From: Sabellastarte sp. h YS-2021 | Lineage: Eukaryota > Annelida > Polychaeta > Sabellida > Sabellidae | Assembly: GCA_964017235.1 (NCBI GenBank) | Contig: OZ024933.1 | Coordinates: 59,688,255 to 59,752,254, forward strand | Length of the DNA stretch: 64,000 nt | Reading direction: 5' to 3' | Shown here: positions 13,201-26,200 of the stretch, piece by piece | Numbering within the stretch: position 1 is the stretch's first letter | Layout: each line of letters begins with the position of its first letter | The notes under the pieces: generated by a model | What the model saw: the letters and a program-made list of their open reading frames with translations, nothing else | Database searches by the model: none | What the model was told of the DNA's origin: nothing | Translations under genes and position numbers: made by a program

Positions 13201-16200
13201 GAAACTTCACCAAGTGAAAGCTCTCCCAAAAGTTGGTGAATGAGTTATTTGAGAAAAATTGGCTATCTGCAATACTTTTACAGATAATTCGCATTTACTC
13301 ATTTTGAGTAGGTGAGTAATTAGCTATGGGTCTGAAACTTCACCAAGTGAAAGCTCTCCCAAAAGTAGGTGAATGATTAATTTGAGAAAAATTGGCTATC
13401 TGCAATACTTTTAGAGATAATTTGCATTTACTCATTTTGAGTAGGTGAGTAATTAGCTATGGGTCTGAAACTTCACAGAGTGAAAGCTCTCCCAAAAGTA
13501 GGTGAATGAGTTATTTGAGAAAAATTGGCTATCTGCAATACTTTTAAAGATAATTCGCATTTACTCATTTTGAGTAGGTGAGTAATCAGCTATGGGTCTG
13601 AAACTTCACCAAGTGAAAGCTCTCCCAAAAGTAGGTGAATGAGTTATTTGAGAAAAATTGGCTATCTGCAATACTTTTAGAGATAATTCACATTTACTCA
13701 TTTTCAGTAGGTGAGTAATTAGCTATGGGTCTGAAACTTCACCAAGTGAAAGCTCTGCCAAAAGTAGGTGAATGAGTTATTTGAGAAAAATTGGCTATCT
13801 GCAATACTTTTAGAGATAATTCGCATTTACTCATTTTGAGTAGGTGAGTAATTAGCTATGGGTCTGAAACTTCACAGAGTGAAAGCTCTCCCAAAAGTAG
13901 GTGAATGAGTTATTTGAGAAAAATTGGCTATCTGCAATACTTTTAGAGATAATTCACATTTACTCATTTTGAGTAGGTGAGTAATTAGCTATGGGTCTGA
14001 AACTTCACCAAGTGAAAGCTCTCCCAAAAGTAGGTGAATGATTAATTTGGCAAAAATTGGCTATCTGCAATACTTTTAGAGATAATTCGCATTTACTCAT
14101 TTTGAGTAGGTGAGTAATTAGCTATGGGTCTGAAACTTCACCAAGTGAAAGCTCTCCCAAAAGTAGGTGAATGAGTTAGTTGAGAAAAATTGGCTATCTG
14201 CAATACTTTTAGAGATAATTCGCATTTACTCATTTTGAGTAGGTGAGTAATTAGCTATGGGTCTGAAACTTCACCATGTGAAAGCTCTTCCAAAAGTAGG
14301 TGAATGAGTTATTTGAGAAAAATTGGCCATCTGCAATACTTTTAGAGGTAATTCGCATTTACTCTTTTTGAGTAGGTGAGCAATTAGCTATGGGTCTGAA
14401 ACTTCACCAAGTGAAAGCTCTTTGGGATAGCTGCTCTGCAGAGATACCCTGAAGATAAAAAATTTCGTCGAAATCGCTCTATGTAGCACGGTTTTCGAAA
14501 TATTAGCATTTTTGTGTTTTGCAATTTTTGCGCAAAAATTCGAAAATTCAAAATGGCCGCCATTTTTGGCAAGACAAAATTTTTTTGATAATTGGCTTGG
14601 CTACTCTGTAGAGATACCCTGTGGGTCAAAAATTTCATCGAAATCGCTCTATCTAGCACGGTTTTCGAGATATAAGCATTTTTGTGTTTTGCAATTTTGC
14701 GAAAAATTCGAAAATTCAAAATGGCCGCCATTTTTTGCGAGAAATTTTTTGTTTGAAAATTGGCATGGCTACTCTTCAGAGATACCCTGCGGGTCAAAAA
14801 TTTCGTCGAAATCGCTCTATCTAGCAGGGTTTTTGAGATATAAGCATTTTTATGTTTTACAATTTTTGCGAAAAATTCGAAAATTCAAAATGGCCGCCAT
14901 TTTTGGCGAGACAAAAATTTTTTCAAAATTGGGATAACTACTCTGCAGAGATACCCTGCGGGTCAAAAATTTCGTCGAAATTGCTCTATCTAGCACGGTT
15001 TTGAGATATAAGCATTTTTGTGTTTTGCAATTTTTGCGAAAATTTCGAAAATTCAAAATGGCCGCCATTTTGGGCGAGACAAAAATTTTTTGAAAATTGG
15101 GAAAACTACTCCGCAGAGATACCCTGCGGGTCAAAAATTTCGTCGAAATCGCTCTATCTAGCACGGTTTTCGAGATATAAGCATTTTTGTGTTTTCCTTA
15201 TTTGGAAAATTCGTAATGATTAATTAATCATTAATTACTCGGCCATTTCTTGACCAATCAATGCCAAAATCTAATGATTTCCAGATTTTAATAGAATGAA
15301 TGTATTTGCCAAGTTTCAGGTGAATTGATAAAATTCCTTTCAAGTTATCATCCGGACAAGCTTCCCCATCGAAAAAAGACATTTTTGGTCATGTGACCTC
15401 TCTGATTGGTTGAAATGTCACTGCAGCATATTCAAAAAAATTCCCCAAGGCTACTGCCTAAACCTGCCAAATTTGAAAAGAATCCGCCTAACGGTTACAG
15501 AGTTATAAGGAAAACAAAATGCGGAGCCGGCAGAGCCGCCGGAGCCTGAAGCTCTCCCATACACAAACAAGCGTCCCTTGCGGGACGCTTAATTACTTAA
15601 ATGTAGCTTTTATAAGCTACAAGCTTACCATGTGGGACTTAATGCTGTTCTCGGGTTGCCACACCCGGGGCCAACGTCTTAGAAAAAAAGACCGTTCTTG
15701 TTAGCCACCGGATACACTGCTAGTTGTCGTCACGCGATAACCTCTGACCTCTCGCCCTACTTTCTCGTTGAAATTTTCTAAAACCTACCCCTCAGCTGTA
15801 AACAGCAGGGAGGCAGGGTGGGACTCTTCTAAGTCCCACATGGTAAGCTTGTAGCTTATAAAAGCTACATTTAAGTAATTAAAATTTACAATTTTATTAC
15901 GCTACAATAGCTTACCATGTGGGACTTAATGCTGAATTCAACCGCCCGGTGGCGGGATTACAGCTGAGACTGGAAGATATGTCATTTTTTTCTAAGATTT
16001 TGAATTAATATGTATAGAATAGTGCCAGAAATACCAGTCTGAGTCCCATTTACAGAGCCCCGATCCCGAAGACCGGGCCTGTAACGAGCCAAAAACTTAA
16101 ATAAAATGAGAGACAGGGCTGAAACTGTCTAGATGTTTGATTGTAGGACGGATGTGCAGCAGTGCTCACTTCGAGGTCTAAGGGTCCCTGAGGGCCCTTC

Positions 16201-19200
16201 ACTAGTGACTGACCAACCCATGGTTGGACATCTCATAAATTTTTACAACCTGAATATGAGATTAATGACAACTAAATAAGTCCTTAATATAAGTTACTTG
16301 ATAAGTGAAAAACAAAAATGACCTTACCCGTAACATCTTGAAGGTAAAGGAATACCTAGATCCTGGGAGAGACTCCTGAAGACTTGGTTGTAGCGGATGT
16401 GCCCCCCCCCCCCCCCCCCCTTTTTTTTTCTTTCCGAGGACAACTGGTCTGAGGGGAAGGATCTAGGACTTGTTGTGCCGCCACTACGGGTCCCAGATAC
16501 ATATTGTTGTCGGTGTTCGACCAAGTAAGGTCTTTTAGGTAAAAATTTGTAAATGTGTTGTGAGCTTTCCAGTGACAGGCTTGCATGATTTGGTCCACCG
16601 ATACCCCACCGTAAAAGGCCTTAGAGGCCGCGAAGGCCCGGATGTCATGCGCTTTGACTTGGACCAAGTCCAAGGCTTGTTGATCTGCTTGTTTGTAACG
16701 AAGTAGGATGGTTTGTTTCAACCATGAAGAGAGTGTAGCGGGTCTGATGTCTGAGGTATGTTCTTTCTTAAAGGAGATGAAAAGGAGAGAACGAGACCCT
16801 CTCAGGTCTTTTGTTCGGTCCAAATAAAACCTCAGGGCCCGCACGGGACACAGGGTCCTGTCTTCTTTAAATTGTCTATCTACAATGGTAGTCAAAGCAG
16901 GAATAGTCACCGGAGATACACTTTGAGAACCTTCTCTTGCTAGTTGGTTTTTGGCTATGAAATCAAAAGAAGGGAACAAGGCAACCTTTTCCCATTGGCC
17001 TAGATTAGATACTTGTTTGCGACCCAGGCATGGATTTCGCTGCGGCGCTTGCCGGAGGCCAAAGCTAGCAAGTAAGCAGTTTTGAGAGTAAGATGTTTGA
17101 GGTCTGTGTCTTTCATGGGCTCAAATGGTGCTTTTGTGAGCCCGTTGAGGACAACAGAAAGGTTCCACTTGGGTAAATTTCTGGAACTTTTGGGACGATC
17201 CCTGTGAAAACTGGAGAGTAACCTATGAAGGTCTGCATTGTGTGCAACATGTTGGGCCGTTGGGCCCAAAGTGTCAACGATTGCAGTCCTGTAACCATCA
17301 AAGATCGAGGGGCGCCTGTTTAGGTCTTGGTACAGGTACAATGAAAAAATCTGAGATTTGTTTGACAGATGGAGTGGAGAAATCCACCGAATTTTCTCTG
17401 CACCATTTTTCAAATAGGGCCCACTTTGACTTGTAGATGGCCCTTGTTGAAGACCGCTGAGGGGCGGCAATTCTCTCTGCCACCTCCACAGAGAAGTCTT
17501 GTTCTTGGAGTTGTCCGCTCCTAGACACCAGGCATGGAGGTTCAGGTGCTGGGGTTGTTGTGGAACACATACCTGTGGGACTGTTTGAGTAGGGTCGTTG
17601 ACACTGGGAGTTGTAGTGGGATCTCTGTTGAGAGCTGCACTAGGTCCCAAAACCAGGGCATCCCTGGCCAGCCTGGGGTTATTACGATGATCAGGCAATA
17701 ACATTGCCTGATCTTTTGGATCACCTTGTGAAGGAGCCGTAGGAGGGTACGCATAGGCCGTGAGGTTAGTCCAGTTTATGTTTAGAGCATCTATGTCCCA
17801 GGCCCTTGGGTCTGGGATAGGAGACACGTACAGTGGGAGCTTGTGGTTCAGGTGAGTGGCAAATAAGTCTACATGAGGTGTGAACCACTTCTGGCAGATC
17901 TGTTTGAACACCTGTGGGTGCAGAGACCATTCTGTTGCCTGCACTTGGTTGGACCTGGACAGTAGGTCGGCCATCACATTCAGGCACCCTAGAACGTGCC
18001 TGGCTTTCAATGTTATGAGGTAGTGATGGCCCCAGGTCGTGATCTTCCACAGGAGAGCACACATCTCTGCTGAGTGTGTTCCTTCTTGTTGTTGATGTAG
18101 GCTACCACTGTTGAGTTGTCCATCGCAACTAACACTGTTTGATGCTGGCACTGGTCCTTGAAGTCTCGAAGGGCCAGGGAGACCGCCTTCAATTCTAGGA
18201 CATATATGTGTAGCCTTTTTTCCCGATCTGACCACAGACCCTTTGTGGAATTTGGGTCTAAGTGAGGGCCCCAACCTTCGTTTGAGGCATCGGAAAAGAG
18301 TTGGATACTGTGGTCTTTGGGATGAAGGTCTGCACCTTTCATCACGTTTGAGGGATTTTGCCACCAATCTAGGTGGGCTGCAATGGCTTCTGTCCAAGGA
18401 AGGAGGTTGTGCAGCGACTGAGGATATCTCCAGTGCTCCTTGAGATGAAACTGAAAGGGACTCATGTGAAGGTGTCCCTCCGGGACCATTTTCTCCGTTG
18501 AGGCTAGCAACCCAATAGAGACATCAAACATCTTGTGGTCAAAACACGTTTTGACTTGAGGAGTAGGATCAAATCCTGAAGTTTGAGCCATCTCTCTTGA
18601 GTGGGTTTTATAAGGGCTGAATCTAGGTGGTATTCGTAGCCCATGAACGAAAAACACCTGAGTAGGTTTCAGTTCTGATTTTTTCTGATTTATTATCCAC
18701 CCCAAGGACTGAGTTAGGTCTACCACTGCCTGTGTGTTCACTTGGGCTTCCTCCTGAGACTGGGACCTGATCAGCCAGTCGTCCAGGTATTGGTGAATTC
18801 TGAGTCCTCTTGAGAGGGCTATTGGTTTCACTTCCTTTACGATCATTGTAAAGACCTGGGGGGCTGTGGCTAGTCCGAATGGGAGGGAGGTGAATTGGAA
18901 CACCTGAGACTTGTAGCAAAACCTTAGGTATTTCCTTGAGTTTGGATGGATGGGGATGTGTAGGTAAGTGTCCGACAGATCTATCGACGATACCCACTCC
19001 CCTGGAATCAGGGAGGTCCTGATGGACTCTGGAGTTTCCATTTTGAACTTTTCTACGTGTAGAAAAGTGTTGAGCCTGTTTAGGTCTATGACTGGCCTCC
19101 ACCTTAGGTGAGGCTTGGTACTAGGAACAGGCGACTGTAAAACCCGAGAGATTTTACATTTTCCACCCTTTCTATTGCGTTCTTTGACAGAAGAGACTGG

Positions 19201-20184
19201 GTACAGAGGTCAGGACTTGGTCTTTGAAGGGCCTTGTATTCTGACCGGGTCAGGAGTCTGACTGGACTTGGATTGAAAAGAATGACAGGATTTGTTTGCC
19301 AGTCTTATCTGAAAGAACGGAGAACTCCTACTGGTGGACTGAGTGAGGCTGGAGGAGTCATTGGGGGGGGAAGGGTTTTATGCCCTCGTCCCCTGGAGTG
19401 GGTCGAAAGACCTTGGAGCCTCGGCTACTCGATTTCCCCCTACCTGGGGAAAACGATGGATACTGCTTGGGATAGAATGACCCCCATAGGGGTGGTTCCT
19501 GTAGGAGCCTCTAGATGTGGGGAATTGGAAAGGGTTGATTAATAGGGCCTAAACCCTAAGTGTTATTACAGGTGCCTTGATGAGGGACTCCTGTCCCTCC
19601 TAAAGTAGTTGTGAATGGGAAACTTTAAGATCTAAAGATCCAGTATCTCACCTGAATTCACCATACCCCTTCTGACTACTTAAATGCACTATGGAATTGA
19701 GTTTGACCTGTCTGGTAGTAGCTGTGCTACTGTCTTAACATATATATATAACCAGGTTGTATTCAGAAAAAAACCTAGTGAAGAGCAGCCTGAAGCTCAA
19801 CTCTTGCTGACCAGAAGGGGAGGAGGGGCTTACCCAAGGAGGCCCCTAAGGAGATACAAATTTGAAAACTTGTTCCATTTTAAGGGAAATTAAACGGCCC
19901 AAGTTCCTGTTGGCCTAGTAAGTCATTCAGAGTCCGGACTGTGGAGGATCTAGGCATAAATTCCCTGGGGGCAGGGAGGTTCAAAAAACTACCTAAGTTT
20001 CAATGTCCTCAAAAATTGTTTAGGGTGAAGTCAGGCAACCTACTTCCCTAAAATACAGAGCCAGGACTGAATGAAGGACCTTGTTTAGAAGGCCTCTTGG
20101 GCTTGAGGACTTGGACTTGAACTTGGACCCAAGCCTCCAATAGGTGATATTTACTGCCAGGCTGGTGAACTATTAGTCCAAGTT

Positions 20185-20217
<33 letters not shown>

Positions 20218-23200
20218 AGGATTGTTAGTGTTCTGATCTGGAATCAACATCCGAGCATCAGATTAGATGATCCGATCATCCGAGGATCAGATCTACATAC
20301 AATCCACCAAGCATTAGATTTCAGATGATCCGAGAGATGCAATGAAAACCGAGTATCAAATCATACTTGGGCAAATAGAAGTTGGGAGTACTGCATCCGA
20401 TTCTCGGATGCATTAAAAATCTCGGATGAACTAAGATCTTATCTGAATTTAAGCAGGGATCTGATCCACCCTGGAGAAAGAAGTTGGATATTATAATTTC
20501 TATGTAAGCTTTCCTTAAGGTAAGCTTCCATGTAAGCTTTGCCTTTCCTTCTTTGAAGGAACTACACAACTAGATTTACGTAAGTAAATCAACTGTGACA
20601 CAAGGTCACCTGCCCCACCCGCCTCACTGCAGGTAGGGCTAGTTGTGAGAAAAGGAAAGCAGAAATTACACAGAATTTTATTAAATAACATAGAATCTAA
20701 AAAACAAGTAAATTATAATTTAAAACTGGATGAATTAAAATATAATTAAAATAATGGGTAACCAAGGTTACCTATAGCCTAAAGAGACACGTAATGTCTA
20801 GAGGATTAATGAAGAATTCTATTCCTGTTTATTTAAGTAATAACCTTATAAATGGTCAATAATACAGGAAAGAAGAGATAAAATATATTATTTAATTTTA
20901 TATTTTATTTATATTTATAGATGTACTGAAAGAAAACCCGCGTCTCTCAGCACATGCGGTCTAGACGTGACGTCATCACAGGGGTTTCCCCGAGGATTCC
21001 CCCAGTTAAAATCGTGCTTTACATCATATTTTAACCCTTAAAATGGACCAATAGAGTAGAAGAACGGGGATAAACCATTGCAAAATTTATTTTATTTGAT
21101 TTCAACAGGCATATATTCCTGTATATAAACTACCAACACGAGACGTGCAAATTGCTAAGAAATGCTGTTGTAAAATATGCTAAAAATACTTATCTGAACT
21201 ACGAAAAGACATCGAATTGTGATTCTATGTAATAAAATAAAGAAACTGGTGTAGTTTCCATATCCAACGACTAGAATATCCTTGTAAAAATGAAATAATA
21301 TTCCTTGTAAAATAAAGCATTGCTAATTCTCGTGGCCAACGAGAAAGTAGGGCGAGAGGTCAGAGGTTATTACGTGACGACAACTAGCAGTGTATCCGGT
21401 GGCTAACAAGAACGGTCTTTTTTTCTAAGACGTTGGCCCCGGGTGTGGCAACCCGAGAACAGCATTAAGTCCCACATGGTAAGCTATTGTAGCGCAATAA
21501 AAATGACCACTTAAAAGGATGCTGATAAATGGTCACCGTTGAGTCTGTCTTTTATTTAAGGGAACGTATGTAATTTGAGAGTTGGACTGTACTTGTACAG
21601 TGGGATAGACCAAATACTGCTTTGAGTCCTGTATTACATCATAGAGATATTGCGCTGATAATAAACACACAATACAATATGTATTGTTCTAAATACTCTT
21701 TGTAGCTTCACTAAATTTCATTTCAATATTTATTGATTTGATTTACTTGAGTTTAATGTTGCTTTCAAGACATTGTGTACGTTTTACATGACAGGCCGTT
21801 TTAAGGGCAGAGGAAACCAGTACATATTAGTTGGTGAGGATTCGGCACTATACACTGCTGGACATTTCTAAGCAACTACCAACTTTCCCCACATAGGGCT
21901 TTGGGTTTGAACCACAGACCTCAGATGTGGGAGGAAAGTATGTTAACCACTACACCACCAAGCCCCCTCTTCAATGTGTAATAGTCAAAAATGTATGAAT
22001 TCCAAATGTGTACAGTAGTCAAAAATGCATGAATTCCAAATGTGTACAGTACAAGTGTGTGATTATTTTTTATCAGAGTTCTGAAGCCAATACAGAAACA
22101 GGCTTGATTTTGGGTGAATCCCCTATTATGGGCTTTTCATCTTTTGTTCGTGTAAATAAAGAGGTTTTTTGTATATATTCAATATAAAGCAAGGAAACTG
22201 CATACTGGGACTACTGACAAAGCACATTACCATGACAACAGGAGGTTAAGCACAATTTAAACAGATACACTGTCACTATCTTGGTATGCCTTGAAAGAAA
22301 TTATTTGATGTTAACAATGTTTACCTGTGGTATTTGATATTATAGAATTTTATAGGTAAAATTTAACATTGAGAAATTTTACTATTTGCATTTTTAAATT
22401 GGGTGTCAGGGATTCTTATAACTGTAACGACAACTATAACTGTAATTTATAAACCAGTAGAGTTAGAGCCCATTTTTAAACTACTGAGGCTGAAATTTGT
22501 AGACACTGAAAATCACAAAGGAACTGAGATAATGTACTGACCTATTTATACTTAGTCCTTGTGCGTTACTATTATACAGCAACTGCCACCCTCCTTGTAA
22601 AACACTGCTCTAAAATAAAAACAGAATTATCAGTGTTTTCCCCAGATAATAACTTTTTTTTCCAATTGTTTCAATGTACCAATGTATTTATTTTAATGTG
22701 TTCAATACTTTTGTAAGTGTAGAATCTTTATATTTGCAGAATTCTGAGTAGAACTATATAATTATGAAATTCCAAAGAAGGCTCATACTAAAACCAAGGC
22801 TTGTGGACAAAAAATGTTTCAAGTTTGTTTCAGTGCTGGAATTAACAGTCAATTATTGGTACTGAAGAACAAAAATAGTACTTGTGTGTAATAGGTCATT
22901 ACTTTAGTCCAATAATCTTGACATGCCTAGTTTAAGCTTAGATACTTCATACACTACTTACTAGTGGGAGATGTAATCTGGATTCCAGCTGGTCAATGTG
23001 ACTAGAGGTGTTGCTAGGGAAGTAAACCGGAAACAGTTGGCATGACAACAAATAGATTGCCACCACTGACAACAGGTACTTGTTATTTGTAAGATCAATG
23101 AAGAATTCAGACTGACTGATTGCACTTGGCTGAAAATAGAGGAAGATAAAACTAGAGGATCGCTCGCAAAAAAAAGATAATGTTTTTGCATAGCAAAAAC

Positions 23201-26200
23201 AAAGCGTCCCGAAAAGGATATAAAGGTGAGTGCTAAAGTATTAAGAAAATGCTTCGTTTCTAGCCTTATAGTGTGGTGGCAACCAAAGTCAGCGCAGTCT
23301 GCTCTATGTAGCACGGTTTTCAAGATATAAGCATTTTTGTGTTTTGCAAAAAATTCGAAAATTCAAAATGTCCGCTATATTTGGCGAGACAAAAATATTT
23401 TTGAAAATTGGCATGGCTACTCTGCAGAGATACCCAGCAGGTCAAAAATTTTGTTCAGTTCGCTCCATGTAGCACGGTTTTCGAGATATAAGCATTTTTG
23501 TGTTTTGCAAAAACTTTGAAAATTCAAAATGGCCACCATTTTTGGTGAGACAAAAATTTTTGAAAACAAGACCACTGCCGCGGTGTGTATCTCCCGCCGA
23601 GCATTAAAGGAGAAGAAATAGCTTTTCCGAGATATTCACAATTTTTCATTTTTGTGTGTGAAAGCTCTTCCAAAAGTAGGTGAATGAGTTATTTGAGAAA
23701 AATTGGCTATCTGCATTACTATTAAGAGATAATTAGCATTTACTCCTTTTGAGTAGGTGAGTAATTATCTACGGGTCTGAAACTTCACCAAGTGAAAGTT
23801 CTCCCAAAAGAAGATGAATGAGTTATTTGATAAAAATTGGGTATCCGCAATACTTTTAGAGTTAATTCGCATTTACTCATTTTGAGTAGGTGAATAATTA
23901 GCTATGGGTCTGAAACTTCACCATGTGAAAGCTCTCCCACAAGTAGATGAATGAGTATTTGATAAAAACTGGGTATCCGCAATACTTTTACAGATAATTA
24001 GCATTTACTCATTTTAAGTAGGTGAATAATTAGCTATGGGTCTGAAACTTCACCGAGTGAAAGCTCTTCCAAAAGTAGGTGAATGAGTTATTTGAGAAAA
24101 ATTGGCTATCTGCAATACTTTGAGATAATTCGCATTTACTCATTTTGAGTAGGTGAGTAATTAGCTATGGGTCTGAAACTTCACCATGTGAAAGCTCTTC
24201 CAAAAGTAGGTGAATGAGTTATTTGAGAAAAATTGGTTATCTGCAATACTTTTAAGATATAATTCGCATTTACTCATTTTGAGTAGGTGAGTAATTATCT
24301 ACGGGTCTGAAACTTCACCATGTGAAAGCTCTCCCAAAAGTACATGAATGAGTTATTTGATAAAAATTGGGTATCTGCAATAGTTTTTGAGATAACTAGC
24401 ATTTACTCATTTTGAGCAGGTGAGTAATTAGCTACGGGTCTGAAACTTCACCATGTGAAAGCTCTCCCAAAAGTAGATGAATGAGTTATTTGAGAAAAAT
24501 TGACTATCTGCAATACTTTTAGAGGTAATTTGCATTTACTCATTTTGAGTAGGTGAGTAATTAGCTATGGGTCTGAAACTTCACAATGTAAAAGCTCTTC
24601 CGAAAGTAGGTGAATCAGTTATTTGAGAAAAATTGGCTATCTGCAATACTTTTAAGAGATAATTCGCATTTACTCATTTTGAGTAGGTGAGTAATTATCT
24701 ATGGGTCTGAAACTTCACCATGTGAAAGCTCTCCCAAAAGTACATGAATGAGTTATTTGATAAAAATTGGGTATCCGCAATAGTTTTTGAGATAATTAGC
24801 CTTTACTCATTTTAAGTAGTTGAGTAATTAGCTACGGGTTTCTAAACTTCACCGAGTGAAAGCTCTCCCAAAAGTAGGTGAATGAGTTATTTGAGAAAAA
24901 TTGGCTATCTGCAATACTTTTAGAGGTAATTCCCATTTACTCATTTTGAGTAGGTGAGTAATTAGCTATGGGTCTGAAACTTCACCATGTGAAAGCTCTT
25001 CCAAAAGTAGGTGAATGAGTTATTTGAGAAAAATTGGCTATCTGCAATACTTTTAAGAGATAATTCGCATTTACTCATTTTGAGTAGGTGAGTAATTATC
25101 TACGGGTCTGAAACTTCACCATGTGAAAGCTCTCCCAAAAGTACATGAATGAGTTATTTGATAAAAATTGGGTATCCGCAATAGTTTTTGAGATAATTAG
25201 CATTTACTCATTTTGAGTAGGTGAGTAATTAGCTACGGGTCTGAAACTTCACCATGTGAAAGCTCTCCCAAAAGTACATGAATGAGTTATTTGATAAAAA
25301 TTGGGTATCCGCAATAGTTTTTGAGATAATTAGCATTTACTCATTTTGAGTAGGTGAGTAATTAGCTACGGGTCTGAAACTTCACCATGTGTAAGCTCTT
25401 CCAAAAGTAGATGAATGAGTTATTTGAGAAAAATTGGCTATCTGCAATACTTTTAAGAGATAATTCGCATTTACTCATTTTGAGTAGGTGAGTAATTATC
25501 TACGGGTCTGAAACTTCACCATGTGAAAGCTCTCCCAAAAGTAGATGAATGAGTTATTTGATAAAAATTGGGTATCCGCAATAGTTTTTGAGATAATTAG
25601 CATTTACTCATTTTGAGTAGGTGAATAATTAGCTACGGGTCTGAAACTTCACCGAGTGAAAGCTCTTTGGGATAGCTGCTCTGCGGAGATACCCTGAAGA
25701 TAAAAAATTTCGTCGAAATTGCTCTATGTAGCACGGTTTTCGAAATATTAGCATTTTTGTGTTTTGCAATTTTTGCGCAAAAATTCTAAAATTCAAAATG
25801 GCCGCCATTTTTGGCAAGATAAAATTTTTTTGAAAACTGGCATGGGTACTCTGCAGAGATACCCTGTGGGTCAAACATTTCGTCGAAATCGCTCTATCTA
25901 GCACGGTTTTCGAGATATAAGCATTTTTATGTTTTGCAAAAACTTCGAAAATTCAAAATGGCTGCCATTTTTGGCGAGACAAAATTTTTTTGAAAATTGG
26001 CATGGCTACTCCCAAAATGGCCGCCATTTTTTGCGAGACAAAATTTTTTTGAAAATTGGCAAGGTCAAAAATTTCGTCGAAATCGCTCCATCTAGTACGG
26101 TTTTCGAGATATAAGCATTTTTATGTTTTGCAATTTTTGCGAAAAATTCGAAAATTCAAAATGGCTGCCATTTTTGGCGAGACAAAATTTTTTTGAAAAT

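Larger units (their letters stand above)
11511..15590 (+). mobile_element. Helentron/pearl-like non-autonomous element, copy 1
   Basis: Starts AACTAGAGGATCGC. A perfect 5' hairpin (stem TGTTTTTGC, 11,544-11,552, with 11,556-11,564) is followed by AAGCGTCCC (11,565-11,573). Then come two ~172-bp units, an 18-unit ~133-bp array, about 4.5 more ~172-bp units, a conserved ~400-bp tail, and a terminal 9-bp hairpin AAGCGTCCC-TTGC-GGGACGCTT (15,569-15,590). The 5' subterminal AAGCGTCCC is complementary to the last arm. This plan (5' hairpin, subterminal inverted repeat, central minisatellite, 3' hairpin, no coding) matches Helentron-associated elements and bivalve 'pearl' elements. Inserted into the left arm of DIRS fossil 2, so it is younger. 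Confidence 0.75.
11500..21502 (-). mobile_element. DIRS-type retrotransposon fossil 2, containing a nested Helentron-like insert
   Basis: Second DIRS copy, antisense. Parts from the right: terminal inverted repeat (about 21,342-21,502); a long region with no gag I can recognise (about 19,200-21,300); reverse transcriptase/RNase H (about 17,300-19,140; YLDDWL, QLFSDASNEGWGP); tyrosine recombinase (about 16,350-17,130; SGKRRSEIHAW, HDIRAFAASKAF); internal complementary region (about 15,830-15,933); left arm (about 15,591-15,770, continuing at 11,500-11,510 across the insert). Without the insert it would be about 5.9 kb. Related to fossil 1 but with unrelated terminal sequence, so a different subfamily. 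Broken, with several breaks. A 13-base sequence (ATGACCACTTAAA) flanks both ends within the host SINE. Confidence 0.88.

Noticed and set aside
12030-14420. Regular direct repeats resembling a CRISPR array
   Set aside because: The 133-bp units are repeated over their whole length with no unique spacers, and the context is eukaryotic with no cas genes; this is a minisatellite core.
14384-15223. Open frames of 60-140 codons on both strands in the 172-bp repeats (also at 25.6-26.1 and 29.4-30.3 kb)
   Set aside because: They are repeated low-complexity translations of the tandem units, present on both strands; frames arise because the unit length and composition avoid stops.
11511-15590. piggyBac-like insertion, since TTAA occurs at both ends of Helentron-like copy 1
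   Set aside because: Copies 2 and 3 have AAAA rather than TTAA at the left, and the ends are hairpins rather than terminal inverted repeats; the TTAA in copy 1 is part of its target.
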